From: an uncultured Fusicatenibacter sp. | GTDB lineage: Bacteria > Bacillota > Clostridia > Lachnospirales > Lachnospiraceae | Direction: 5' to 3' | DNA: 55,911 nucleotides | Assembly (NCBI GenBank): GCA_902493585.1 | Contig: CABUPZ010000011.1 | Coordinates: forward strand, 1 to 55,911 | Part shown: piece by piece, positions 43,457 to 51,586 of the stretch | How the letters are laid out: every line of letters starts with the position of its first letter | Numbering within the stretch: position 1 is the first letter of the stretch | Translations under genes and position numbers: made by a program | Notes under the pieces: generated by a model | What the model was told of the DNA's origin: nothing | The model's input: the letters and a program-made list of their open reading frames with translations, nothing else | Databases searched by the model: none

Positions 43457-44320
43457 TCATCTAATATCACCCTTTCTCTTGTCTGTAATAGACAGGCGCA
43501 TGCCACGACTTTCTGACTTCTTGACGATTACATTCTGTTCAACCGCCCCATCTGCCAATATCTCAAGCAGGAATTCTTTTGCCTCCTTTATTTTCTTTCC
43601 CCGGCAGTTGCCGCTAAGCAAATCGTCAGCGCTGATGTCATATTCCCCGATCCATTCAAATCCACTATCCTTGTCCAAACGAAAAGCGATAGATTTCCCC
43701 TCTGGTGCAAGAGAACTTTTTACATGACACACTACTCTGATTTCTGGTTCGTTCTTTACTCGTCCAACGATCAGGACGCTCCTTGCAGCTGCCTGAAAGT
43801 CAATGGAGCCAAGTCCTCTGTATGAAGATTTACCGTTACTGTTCTTGTTCATATGACCGATCAGGACAATCGAACAGTGATATTTTTCCGCCAGCACAGA
43901 TACCCGTTTCATCAACGGACGGATCTCATTTGCCCGGTGCATATCCACTTCTGCCCCAAGGAAACTCTGTAGGGGATCCAGTACTACAAGGCGGGAATTT
44001 GTCTGCCGGATTGCCTGCTCCAAACGTTCATCTAACATGGTCAAAGGCTGATCACTATCGTCAATGACAAGCACTTTGGAACAGTCAGCGCCAGCCGACA
44101 GCAAACGAGGCTTTATGGTATCCCCCAGCCCGTCTTCTGCGGTCCGGTAGATCACATTGACTGGCTCGCCTATCTGTTCTGTTGGTTTTTCCTCACCATC
44201 TTTTTCCGGCAGCACAGGCTCCCCTTTTGTCAGTTTTGCTATGATCTGCAATACCATTGTTGTTTTGCCTTCTCCAGGATCGCCCTGTATGATTGTAACT
44301 TTCCCATGCCTTAGATGCAT
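43457..44320 (-). pseudogene. RepA-like AAA ATPase/helicase, N-terminus lost at an IS junction
   Basis: Hexameric RepA/RecA-fold helicase of plasmid-type replication modules. Present are Walker A GDPGEGKTTMVLQIIAKL, Walker B RLVVLDPLQSFLG and the RepA pattern CSIVLIGHMNKNSNGKSSYR. Only about 285 residues remain, starting at HGKVTIIQGDPGEGK; homologues have more sequence ahead of this (a primase-like or binding region). At about 44,310 the sequence switches into a truncated IS3 transposase. It is the core of a degraded mobilizable element. Confidence 0.75.
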
Positions 44321-44909
44321 AGACTGCTCCCTGATCGCTATGGAGTATCATCTCATACTGTGGATACTGTTTCTTCAAGCCAATCAGATCATCCAGACCA
44401 CTCATATATGTCATCCGGTCGCCCCCTCTGGACGAAAGAGCGTGAGCGAGAATCTCGTTGTTCCAAAGATCCATGTACAGGGTAAGCTCATAGTAAATAC
44501 CCTTCACATAGAAAGCTGTCATGTCACTGACAACACATTGCAAGGGTCTGTCAATCTGCATTTCGCTCATGAGCAGGTTCGGATATATCTTAAACGGATT
44601 TCCGGGCTTCTTATACTTGTAGTGTTTCGCCTCGCTCTTTACTCCGAGAATCTTGCAGCATTTGTGCGCATAAGGATCTGACATGACAATGCCTGTATCC
44701 AGACGGATCTTGGCATTTAGCCATCTGTATCCATGAGAAGGATAACGAAGATGATATTCCTCGAACAGCGACAAGTTGTTGAGTAACGCTTTCGTACGCT
44801 TTGCCGGATGAGCGAGAGTATGCTTCCAGTTGTAGAAGCTGCTTCTTTGTATTCCCATCTTCTCACAGAGAAGATTGACAGGAAAATCGCCAGACAACTC
44901 CAATATCAC
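44193..44909 (-). pseudogene. IS3-family transposase OrfB (rve integrase core), C-terminally truncated
   Basis: Carries the helical start (LLCEKMGIQRSSFYNWKHTL) and the DDE core with the first Asp (QCVVSDMTAFYVKGIYYELT) and second (MILHSDQGAVYASK). The third catalytic residue (Glu) and about 80 residues are absent. After AVYASK the frame runs into out-of-frame RepA sequence until a chance stop at 44193. It overlaps OrfA by GTGA at 44909, where programmed -1 frameshifting would normally fuse the two. Inactive as written. Confidence 0.8.
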
Positions 44910-45390
44910 TTGATATTCTCGTTGCCGATAGGAAGATACTCCTTCTTCACACCACTTCCTTTCACTGAGTAACCTTTTTTTAAACGGGCTTCGTTGATCC
45001 GTGCCATGACGAGAGCATCAATGAGTTCTTCTTTTGACATGGATTCATATTCCTTGAGACTGGAATCTTTCGGAGTTTCAATAGACTGTGTGACTTTTCC
45101 AGATTTCTTAGTGCGCGTTCTGGGCGGAAGCCCCGTTTCGGCACGATAAAGTCGGAGATAACCTTTCACACTGGATGGGTTGAGGTCGTATTTGACTGCA
45201 GCTTCTTCAACAGTCAATTCCCCATCATATACGCGCTTGGCGATGTCCAGACGCTGTTCCTTGGTGTACTTCATTTACAAACCTCCTGTCCACGGGATGC
45301 TGTTGCCTGTTCATGGATGATATTTCTCTGTACATAGATTATATCATCGTGTCCAGTTTTTGCACCCCTGTGTCCAGTTTTAGTTTACCA
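44312..45390 (-). mobile_element. 3'-truncated IS3-family insertion sequence
   Basis: Two overlapping transposase frames on the minus strand. An outer end near 45373-45390 reads TGGTAAACTAAAACTGGACA on the minus strand, like IS3/IS150-group ends, with ACTGGACAC repeated 25 bases further in. The other end, with the last part of OrfB and its inverted repeat, is missing where RepA-like sequence begins. Confidence 0.75.
44906..45274 (-). CDS. IS3-family transposase OrfA (helix-turn-helix)
   Basis: DNA-binding half of the IS3 transposase, 122 residues. HTH: LTVEEAAVKYDLNPSSVKGY. The C-terminal helix (MSKEELIDALVMARINEARL) is the usual leucine-zipper region. It is intact, with an AGGAGG site, but its partner OrfB is truncated. 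Confidence 0.85.
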   Translation of the reverse strand: MKYTKEQRLDIAKRVYDGELTVEEAAVKYDLNPSSVKGYLRLYRAETGLPPRTRTKKSGKVTQSIETPKDSSLKEYESMSKEELIDALVMARINEARLKKGYSVKGSGVKKEYLPIGNENIK

Positions 45391-45479
45391 CTTCACATTT
45401 TTCTGGTAACAACAATCGGAATCCTTATTTATTACCTTCTCAGATTTTAGATAGGTGAAAAACGCCATTCTCCCAACTA

Positions 45480-45555
45480 CCAGAAAGCGGTCCGAGACAG
45501 AAGGCTTGCGCAGTCGTCGCATGCACAAGCCTTCTGCCCCGGACCGCTTTCGTTC
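45480..45555. repeat. Hairpin repeat with constant ends (copy 2)
   Basis: Runs CCAGAAAGCGGTCCG to CGGACCGCTTTCGTTC, with inner arms CAGAAGGCTTG / CAAGCCTTCTG. On the minus strand it begins GAACGAAAGC and ends GCTTTCTGG like the other copies. It starts five bases beyond the amidase stop codon, so it may double as that gene's terminator. Confidence 0.8.
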
Positions 45556-45559
45556 ACAT

Positions 45560-46510
45560 TCACGTTGTGATAAAGGTAGAATATCCTGCTCTTCGCAGAT
45601 TCCGTTCCATTTTAATGGCATTTCCCAGCTGCCGGTAAGCTCCCACCTGTACTTTATAAAACCCATCCTCGTTCAGAATAAAAGCAGGGTAGCCCTTTTC
45701 CTGAAGTTCATAGAGCATGTTGTCGGCATTCTGGCGGATCCGGTAAAGTCCAACCTGAACCCGGTAGAGGTTTTCCGGAAATTCCGTCTGATCCTGACCG
45801 GAAATCGAAGATCCGGGTGCGGAAACGTTCATACCAGAAGATCCAGGAACGGAGTCATTCATACCGGAAGCTCCCGGGACAGAACCGTTCATACCGGAAG
45901 ATCCAGGTACAGGAGTGCTCATACTTGGTAAACCGGAACTTCCTGGAGCCATTCCGTCGACAGCCGGAGGAACTGCCGCGATTCCCAGCGTGGAAGCCAC
46001 AGCATCTGCGATTCCCTGTGCGATTTCATCCTCCGTCTGATCAAACAGCGCGTTGTCTCCGTCGTTGTTCAGAAAGCCGGCTTCGATGAGAACTGCCGGC
46101 ATTTTGGTGCGCCGGAGCACTACGAGACCCGGACGTTCCTTGACGCCAAGATTTTTGAAGCCAAGATCCTCCAACGCCTGGTTGATCGCTTCTGCCATCT
46201 CAAGCTTAACTCCGGAACGGTCATAGACCAGTGTTTCCACTCCTTCGTACTGGTTGGGATCTTCGGAGGAATTGCGGTGGATGGAGAGAAAGAAATCAGC
46301 GTCTGCGTTGTTGGCAATCTGAGCCTTCTCGAACGGTGTCTGATAGACATCGGTGGTTCTCGTGAAAACTACGTCAATTCCATAATCTCTTAACAGCTCT
46401 CCCACTTTCAGCGCAAGTGAGAGGGTATCATCTTTTTCCTGACGCCCGTCATAGACCGCGCCCGGATCTGCGCCCCCATGCCCCGCATCAACAACAATTT
46501 TATAAGCCAT
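45560..46510 (-). CDS. N-acetylmuramoyl-L-alanine amidase (Amidase_3) with SPOR domain
   Basis: Zinc amidase that cuts the stem peptide from muramic acid, 316 residues. Zinc/catalytic motifs are DAGHGGADPGA, SIHRNSSE and VLIEAGFLNN. A low-complexity linker holds three to four 11-residue repeats (PGSSGMN, SVPGASGMN). The C-terminal SPOR-type peptidoglycan-binding domain is YRVQVGLYR ... FYKVQVGAYR. There is no signal peptide, as in mother-cell-lysing CwlC-type spore amidases or prophage enzymes. The gene stands alone, bracketed by two copies of a hairpin repeat. Confidence 0.9.
   Translation of the reverse strand: MAYKIVVDAGHGGADPGAVYDGRQEKDDTLSLALKVGELLRDYGIDVVFTRTTDVYQTPFEKAQIANNADADFFLSIHRNSSEDPNQYEGVETLVYDRSGVKLEMAEAINQALEDLGFKNLGVKERPGLVVLRRTKMPAVLIEAGFLNNDGDNALFDQTEDEIAQGIADAVASTLGIAAVPPAVDGMAPGSSGLPSMSTPVPGSSGMNGSVPGASGMNDSVPGSSGMNVSAPGSSISGQDQTEFPENLYRVQVGLYRIRQNADNMLYELQEKGYPAFILNEDGFYKVQVGAYRQLGNAIKMERNLRRAGYSTFITT
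45828..45935 (-). repeat. Tandem repeats encoding the amidase linker
   Basis: Imperfect units of about 33 bases (core CATACCGGAAGATCCAGG on the plus strand) encode PGSSGMN-type linker repeats. Copy number may vary between strains. Confidence 0.65.
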
Positions 46511-46916
46511 ACAAAACTCCCTGTACTACCTTTCCTTTCAATATATGCACCACACCCCCGAACTGTCACATCCGCCTGCCACGCCGTTCCCTAGGCTTTT
46601 ATTATGATTACGAATGCATTCCTCAAAAAAAATTGTCATTTCACACAACCATCCCGCTTGCACCCATCCGCCCTCAATACCCAGAAAGCGGACAGGGGCA
46701 GCCGCCCGCCGCACACGCAGACCACCTGCCCCTGTCCGCTTTCGTCCCCCCCATTCCACTTTACAGAATTTTTAGTCTTATTTCATTGTTACTATTGAGT
46801 ATCTGTGTTAGAATTGTTGCAGAAATAGTTTCACCTTCAAAACCGAAGGGAAATCCAAAAACAGGGCTCGAAGGAAACAGAACAGCCCTGATTCTACAGG
46901 ACGGAGTGACAAGACC
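46511..46916. other. 400-base gap without a gene
   Basis: Contains the hairpin repeat at 46681-46748 and a hairpin CAGGGCT / AGCCCTG (46862-46890) shortly before the next start codon. Open frames here have no site or recognisable product. Confidence 0.6.
46681..46748. repeat. Hairpin repeat with constant ends (copy 3)
   Basis: CCAGAAAGCGGACAGGGGCAG pairs with CTGCCCCTGTCCGCTTTC at the other end, which continues CGTCC. On the minus strand it reads GGACGAAAGC, CAGGTGGTCTGCGTG and ends GCTTTCTGG, closely like copy 1 but with a different stem. Confidence 0.8.
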
Positions 46917-47561
46917 ATGAAAATTACGGTATATGGAGCAGAGGGGGAGATCGGACAGAAGGTGATCAGCTATGCTCTGAGCCAGGGCGCATTTGTGACT
47001 GCCTGTATCTGTGATGCAGGGATTTTATGGCCCAGAAAAAACCTGACGGTGGTGCAGGGGATGATGAACAATAAAGAAAAAGTAATCGAGGCGATGCTGG
47101 AGGCGGATATTATCATCAGTGCGCTGACCTGTGGAAGCACGAGCAGAAAATCTTCGGGAACTCCGGTGGCGGACGCAAACGCGACGATCATCTCGGCGAT
47201 GGAGCAGCTGGGAAAGACACGGCTGGTAGTGCTCGGAAGCATCTGTATTCCCGCGTTTGGAGACCAGCAGGGGCTGCTGCAGCGGCTTCACCCGAAACTT
47301 GCGGCAATTCTGTATGCGGAAAAGATCAGAGACCTGCTCAAGACCGGACAGATCGTCACGCGTTCACATCTGAACTGGACACTTGTGCGTGTGGTGAATC
47401 TTCAGGCAAAAGACAGTGGAAAAGGTTACGGCGTTTCTTTGGACGGCAGCCGGTGCGGTATGTGGGTGTCGCCCAGCAACGCAGCCCATTTTCTGTACGA
47501 TGTGGCGCTGGAGCCGGTGATGTTCAGCCGGAAAATGCCGATCGTTTATAACAAAAACTGA
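46917..47561 (+). CDS. NAD(P)-binding Rossmann-fold protein (NmrA/atypical SDR type)
   Basis: The 214-residue product opens MKITVYGAEGEIGQKVISYA, a glycine-rich nucleotide-binding start. Then come a strand-helix repeat with DIIISALTCGST and VVLGSICIPAF, and a C-terminal SHLNWTLVRV typical of NAD(P)H-binding (PF13460-like) epimerase relatives. Substrate unknown. The next gene starts 25 bases later, so they may share a transcript. Confidence 0.75.
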   Translation: MKITVYGAEGEIGQKVISYALSQGAFVTACICDAGILWPRKNLTVVQGMMNNKEKVIEAMLEADIIISALTCGSTSRKSSGTPVADANATIISAMEQLGKTRLVVLGSICIPAFGDQQGLLQRLHPKLAAILYAEKIRDLLKTGQIVTRSHLNWTLVRVVNLQAKDSGKGYGVSLDGSRCGMWVSPSNAAHFLYDVALEPVMFSRKMPIVYNKN

Positions 47562-47586
47562 AAAAGAGGAGAGCTGAGGGGGACAA

Positions 47587-48441
47587 ATGAAAATTGGAAA
47601 GATATTGAAAGAGTATACGGTGCTGACGATTGCCACCTGTGTGCTGAACCTGGGAATCTATGTCTTTAAGTTTCCGAACAATTTTTCTTTCGGAGGAGTC
47701 AGCGGTCTGGCGGTCGTTCTGGGCAGTGCGTTCGGAGTCAGCACCAGTGGATGCAACCTGGTGATCAATATGGTGCTGATCTTGCTGGGATTTGCGTTTC
47801 TGGGAAGAAAATTCGGTATTAAGACGGTGTATGTCAGTGTGCTGTCATCGGTGGGATTGTCGCTGATGGAGCACTTTTTCCCGATGAGCGGGCCGATGAC
47901 GGATCAGCCTATGCTGGAGCTGATCTTTGCGATCCTTCTGCCTGCCGTTGCTTCCGCGGTGTTGTTTAATATGGATGCATCCGGCGGCGGTACGGATATC
48001 CTGGCGATGATCCTGAGAAAATACAGCAGCGTGGACATTGGCATCGGGCTGTTTGTGGTGGACCTGGCGGTGACAGTATCTGCGTTCTTCGTGTTCGGCG
48101 TGGAGACCGGTCTGTATTCCTGCTGCGGTCTGATGGCAAAGTCTCTGGTCATCGACGGTGTGATTGAAAATATCAATCTGTGCAAGTTCTTTACGATCGT
48201 CACGGATACGCCGGAACTGATCTGCGACTTTATCCAGATCGAGCTGAACCGTTCTGCGACGATCACTCCGGCGGAAGGCGCATATACTGGAAAGAAAAAG
48301 TTTGTGGTGCTGACTGTAGTCAACCGGCATCAGGCGGTGCTTTTGAGAAATTTTATCAAAAAGGAATCCCCGAAGAGTTTTCTGATGATTACCAACAGCA
48401 GTGAGATCATTGGAAAAGGTTTCCGCGGATTTAATTCATAG
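47587..48441 (+). CDS. YitT-family membrane protein (DUF161 + DUF2179)
   Basis: The 284-residue protein has five or six helices (for example CVLNLGIYVFKFPNN, FGGVSGLAVVLGSAFGV) and a soluble C-terminal DUF2179 domain (FTIVTDTPELICDFIQIELN, TGKKKFVVLTVV, KSFLMITNSSEIIGKGF). The family is widespread in Firmicutes and its transport substrate is not established. Confidence 0.88.
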   Translation: MKIGKILKEYTVLTIATCVLNLGIYVFKFPNNFSFGGVSGLAVVLGSAFGVSTSGCNLVINMVLILLGFAFLGRKFGIKTVYVSVLSSVGLSLMEHFFPMSGPMTDQPMLELIFAILLPAVASAVLFNMDASGGGTDILAMILRKYSSVDIGIGLFVVDLAVTVSAFFVFGVETGLYSCCGLMAKSLVIDGVIENINLCKFFTIVTDTPELICDFIQIELNRSATITPAEGAYTGKKKFVVLTVVNRHQAVLLRNFIKKESPKSFLMITNSSEIIGKGFRGFNS

Positions 48442-48478
48442 CATAAGGACATAATTTTAATTGCATCAGGAGGAAAAA

Positions 48479-49255
48479 ATGAATATTTTTATTGGGCTTA
48501 TGATCCCGTTTCTCGGTACGACTCTCGGTTCCGCAATGGTATTTTTTATGAGAAAAGAAATGAAGGCAGGTGTGCAGAAGTTTCTTTCGGGATTTGCGGC
48601 GGGCGTTATGGTTGCCGCATCGGTATGGTCGCTGCTGATTCCGGCGATGGAGATGTCGGAACCGATGGGGAAACTGGCGTTTGTGCCGGCGGCTGTGGGA
48701 TTTCTGGCAGGAATCGGATTTCTGCTTGCGCTGGATGAATTGATCCCGCATCTTCATGTCAATGAGGAGAAGCCGGAGGGCGTTCATGCCGCACTGAAGA
48801 AGACGACGATGCTGGTTCTGGCGGTGACGCTGCATAACATTCCGGAAGGAATGGCGGTGGGAGTCGTATTTGCCGGTATGATTACGGACAATGCGCAGAT
48901 CACCCTGTCCGGAGCCCTTGCTCTGTCCATCGGAATCGCTATCCAGAATTTCCCGGAGGGCGCGATCATTTCGATGCCGCTGAAAAGCGCCGGAGGAAAA
49001 CGGGGGAAAGCGTTTCTCTATGGTATGCTTTCCGGCGCGGTGGAGCCGATAGGAGCGTTTATTACGATCCTGCTGGCGGCATGGCTGCTGCCGATCCTGC
49101 CGTATCTGCTGGCATTTGCTGCCGGGGCGATGATCTACGTGGTTGTGGAGGAATTGGTGCCGGAAGCGGTGGAAGGAGAGCATTCCAATATCGGAACGAT
49201 CGCCTTTGCCGTGGGATTTGTGCTGATGATGGTACTGGACGTGGCGCTGGGATAA
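48479..49255 (+). CDS. ZIP-family divalent metal transporter
   Basis: Zinc/iron/manganese importer of 258 residues and eight helices (GufA/ZupT type). The binuclear metal site motifs are HNIPEGMAVGVVF and QNFPEGAIISMPL. ATG 48479 follows AGGAGG. The PAP2 gene begins 15 bases after its stop, so they are probably one operon. Confidence 0.9.
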   Translation: MNIFIGLMIPFLGTTLGSAMVFFMRKEMKAGVQKFLSGFAAGVMVAASVWSLLIPAMEMSEPMGKLAFVPAAVGFLAGIGFLLALDELIPHLHVNEEKPEGVHAALKKTTMLVLAVTLHNIPEGMAVGVVFAGMITDNAQITLSGALALSIGIAIQNFPEGAIISMPLKSAGGKRGKAFLYGMLSGAVEPIGAFITILLAAWLLPILPYLLAFAAGAMIYVVVEELVPEAVEGEHSNIGTIAFAVGFVLMMVLDVALG

Positions 49256-49270
49256 ACAGAGAGGAATTTT

Positions 49271-49804
49271 ATGGAATTTGAAATACTGTATTTTCTGCAG
49301 GGGCTGCACCAGCCCCTGCTGGACCGGCTGATGGTGGGAATCACTTCGCTGGGGAATGGGGGATGGTTCTGGATTGCGCTGACCGTCCTGTTTTTATGTC
49401 TGCCGAAATACCGCCGCTGTGGGATCACGATGGCGGTGGCTCTGGTCCTGAATTTTCTGATCTGCAATGTGGCGGTCAAAAATCTGGCGGCGAGGGAGAG
49501 ACCCTGCTGGATCGATCCGTCGGTGGAACTGTTGATACCGGTGCCGAAAGATTTTTCCTTTCCATCGGGACATTCGTCGGTTTCCTTTGCAGCGGCTGGG
49601 GCAATTTTTCTTTATCATAAACGTGAGGGGATTGCGGCGCTGGTGCTGGCGGCGCTGATCGCGTTTTCCAGGCTGTATCTGTTTGTACATTTTCCGACAG
49701 ATGTTCTTGGAGGGATCCTGACCGGCGTATTCTGTGCAGCGGCGGCGTTTTATCTGACCGGAGCTGTGGAAAAAAAGAAACAAAAGAAAAGAGGGTGTGA
49801 ATGA
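49271..49804 (+). CDS. PAP2-family membrane phosphatase
   Basis: Lipid phosphate phosphatase, for example undecaprenyl-diphosphate, phosphatidic acid or PGP phosphatase, of 177 residues. All three catalytic motifs are intact: KNLAARERP, SFPSGHSS, SRLYLFVHFPTD. It has five to six helices. The stop codon overlaps the start of the alarmone synthetase gene (ATGA). Confidence 0.9.
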   Translation: MEFEILYFLQGLHQPLLDRLMVGITSLGNGGWFWIALTVLFLCLPKYRRCGITMAVALVLNFLICNVAVKNLAARERPCWIDPSVELLIPVPKDFSFPSGHSSVSFAAAGAIFLYHKREGIAALVLAALIAFSRLYLFVHFPTDVLGGILTGVFCAAAAFYLTGAVEKKKQKKRGCE

Positions 49805-50505
49805 TCATGGAAAAAAAGAAACCGCTTCAGGCGGATCTGGAACAGATGGAAGAGCTGCAGAATATTACGCAGCCTTTTATGCAGATGCTTATGGAATATC
49901 AGTGCGCGATGGAGGAAGTTGCCACGAAGCTCAAGAATCTGAATGAAGAATTTGCGCTTCTCTACAACCGGAATCCTTTTGAGACGATCAAGACAAGGCT
50001 CAAAAGACCGGTGAGCATTCTGGAAAAAATGAAGCGACGGGGCTTTACGGTAACGATCGACAATATGCGCCGCGAACTTACGGATATTGCAGGCGTGCGG
50101 GTGATCTGTTCCTTTCAGGAAGATATTTATACGCTGGCAGACCTTCTGTTGGAACAGGATGATATCCGTCTGATCCAGAAAAAAGATTACATAAAAAATC
50201 CCAAACCAAATGGCTACCGGAGCCTTCATCTGATCGTTGAAGTGCCGGTTTTCCTTTCCAGTGGAAAACTGCTGCGGAAGGTGGAAATCCAGTTCCGCAC
50301 CATCGCAATGGATTTTTGGGCAAGCCTGGATCATAAGCTGCGTTACAAAAAAGACCTTCAAAACGGAGAAGTGATCGCCGCGCAGCTGAAGGAGTGCGCG
50401 GATGCCATCAGCGGTATCGATGAAAAGATGCAGGACATCCTGATCCAGATCGAAGGGGATGACGAACCGAAGAGAAAGCGGTTTTCCAATCTGGAAGAGG
50501 AGTAA
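49801..50505 (+). CDS. Small alarmone synthetase (RelQ/RelP-type (p)ppGpp synthase)
   Basis: Transfers pyrophosphate from ATP to GDP/GTP to make the stringent-response alarmone. The 234 residues contain only the RelA_SpoT synthetase fold: RRELTDIAGVRVICSF, KNPKPNGYRSLHLIVEVPV and EIQFRTIAMDFWASLDHKL. Hydrolase, TGS and ACT domains are absent. Either ATG 49801 or ATG 49807 could initiate. Translational overlap with a PAP2 phosphatase ties alarmone synthesis to envelope lipid turnover. Confidence 0.92.
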   Translation: MIMEKKKPLQADLEQMEELQNITQPFMQMLMEYQCAMEEVATKLKNLNEEFALLYNRNPFETIKTRLKRPVSILEKMKRRGFTVTIDNMRRELTDIAGVRVICSFQEDIYTLADLLLEQDDIRLIQKKDYIKNPKPNGYRSLHLIVEVPVFLSSGKLLRKVEIQFRTIAMDFWASLDHKLRYKKDLQNGEVIAAQLKECADAISGIDEKMQDILIQIEGDDEPKRKRFSNLEEE

Positions 50506-50534
50506 ACAGGCAGAAGTCAAAGTCGATTGACCTC

Positions 50535-50563
50535 TTGTTATTTTATCCGGAAACTGCTAAAAT
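50535..50563 (+). promoter_or_regulatory. Promoter of the lipid kinase operon
   Basis: TTGTTA, 17 bases, TAAAAT. A palindromic repeat begins four bases downstream, near the expected transcript start. Confidence 0.5.
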
Positions 50564-50566
50564 AAA

Positions 50567-50594
50567 GTAATAGTTCAGCCAGCTGAACGCTTAT
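50567..50594. repeat. Diverged copy of the dispersed palindrome in a 5' leader
   Basis: GTAATAGTTCAGC / GCTGAACGCTTAT with centre CA; each arm matches the GTAACCGTTCAGC consensus at 11 of 13 positions. It lies between promoter and Shine-Dalgarno of the lipid kinase gene. Confidence 0.75.
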
Positions 50595-50634
50595 AAGATG
50601 AGGGACAGCAGCAGAGCGATGAGGAGGAGACAGG

Positions 50635-51570
50635 ATGTATCATGTGATTTTCAATCCGGGATCCCGTTCCGGCGCCGGAAGCAGGATCTGGATGAAACTG
50701 CGGAGCCGGCTTCTTGCGGAAAATATAAACTTCAGAGAGTACCGGACTTGTTACCGCGGACATGCGAGAAAGATCACGTCCTCCATCACAGCGCCGGGTG
50801 TCTGGAAAGAGGAAGACGTCCTGGTAGTCATCGGCGGTGACGGAACGGTCAATGAGGTTGTATCGGGGATCCGGCAGCTTCAGAAAGTGACGCTGGGTTA
50901 TATTCCAAGCGGTTCCGGCAATGATTTTGCCCGCGGGCTTCAGATTCCTGCCGATGTGGAAAAGGCAGTGGAAATTCTCGGAAAGGGAAATTGTACATCG
51001 ATCGATGTAGGGAGGGTGAACGCCGGAGGAAAGGTACGGCGGTTCGTCATCAGCAGTGGGATCGGCTTTGACGCCTCCATCTGCCACGAAGCCCTTTCTT
51101 CCAGAATCAAAAATGCCCTGAACCGGCTGCATCTTGGCAAACTCACGTATATGGCGATCGCTCTGCGGCAATTATTTTTCTTTCGGGATTTCCATATGGA
51201 AGTTGTCACTGAGGACAGACGGAAAGTGACCTGCGAAAAAGTACTGTTTGCAGCAGCGATGAATATGAAATGTGAGGGCGGAGGCGTAAGGTTCTGCCCG
51301 GGAGCGGACTGCACGGACGGGGTCATGGACTGGATCGTTGTGGAAGGTCTGGCAAAATGGAAGCGCCTGGCGGTGTTCCCGCTGGCAGTTCTTGGAAAAC
51401 ATACAGGATTTCACGAAGTACATATCCGTAAGGTAAAAACCGCAACGCTGAAGACGGACAGAAAGCTTCCTGTGCATCTGGATGGGGAATCCGGAGGCAT
51501 GCAGGATTACCTGACGGTTACGGTGGAGCCGGAAAAACTCCGGGTTCTTACCGGATCACAAGAAACCTGA
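50635..51570 (+). CDS. Diacylglycerol/lipid kinase family protein (DagK/YegS type)
   Basis: ATP-dependent lipid kinase of 311 residues. The nucleotide-binding loop is VVIGGDGTVNEVVSGI, the family motif is GYIPSGSGNDFARGL, and the C-terminal beta-sandwich ends HLDGESGG. It recycles diacylglycerol in Gram-positives. It is followed after 16 bases by a glycerophosphodiesterase gene. Confidence 0.9.
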   Translation: MYHVIFNPGSRSGAGSRIWMKLRSRLLAENINFREYRTCYRGHARKITSSITAPGVWKEEDVLVVIGGDGTVNEVVSGIRQLQKVTLGYIPSGSGNDFARGLQIPADVEKAVEILGKGNCTSIDVGRVNAGGKVRRFVISSGIGFDASICHEALSSRIKNALNRLHLGKLTYMAIALRQLFFFRDFHMEVVTEDRRKVTCEKVLFAAAMNMKCEGGGVRFCPGADCTDGVMDWIVVEGLAKWKRLAVFPLAVLGKHTGFHEVHIRKVKTATLKTDRKLPVHLDGESGGMQDYLTVTVEPEKLRVLTGSQET

Positions 51571-51586
51571 CAGGAGAAATGGGAAT

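Noticed and set aside
46417..46920. 167-codon plus-strand frame across the amidase start and the hairpin repeat
   Set aside because: No ribosome site, Pro/Arg-rich, and it includes a palindrome; not supported as a gene.
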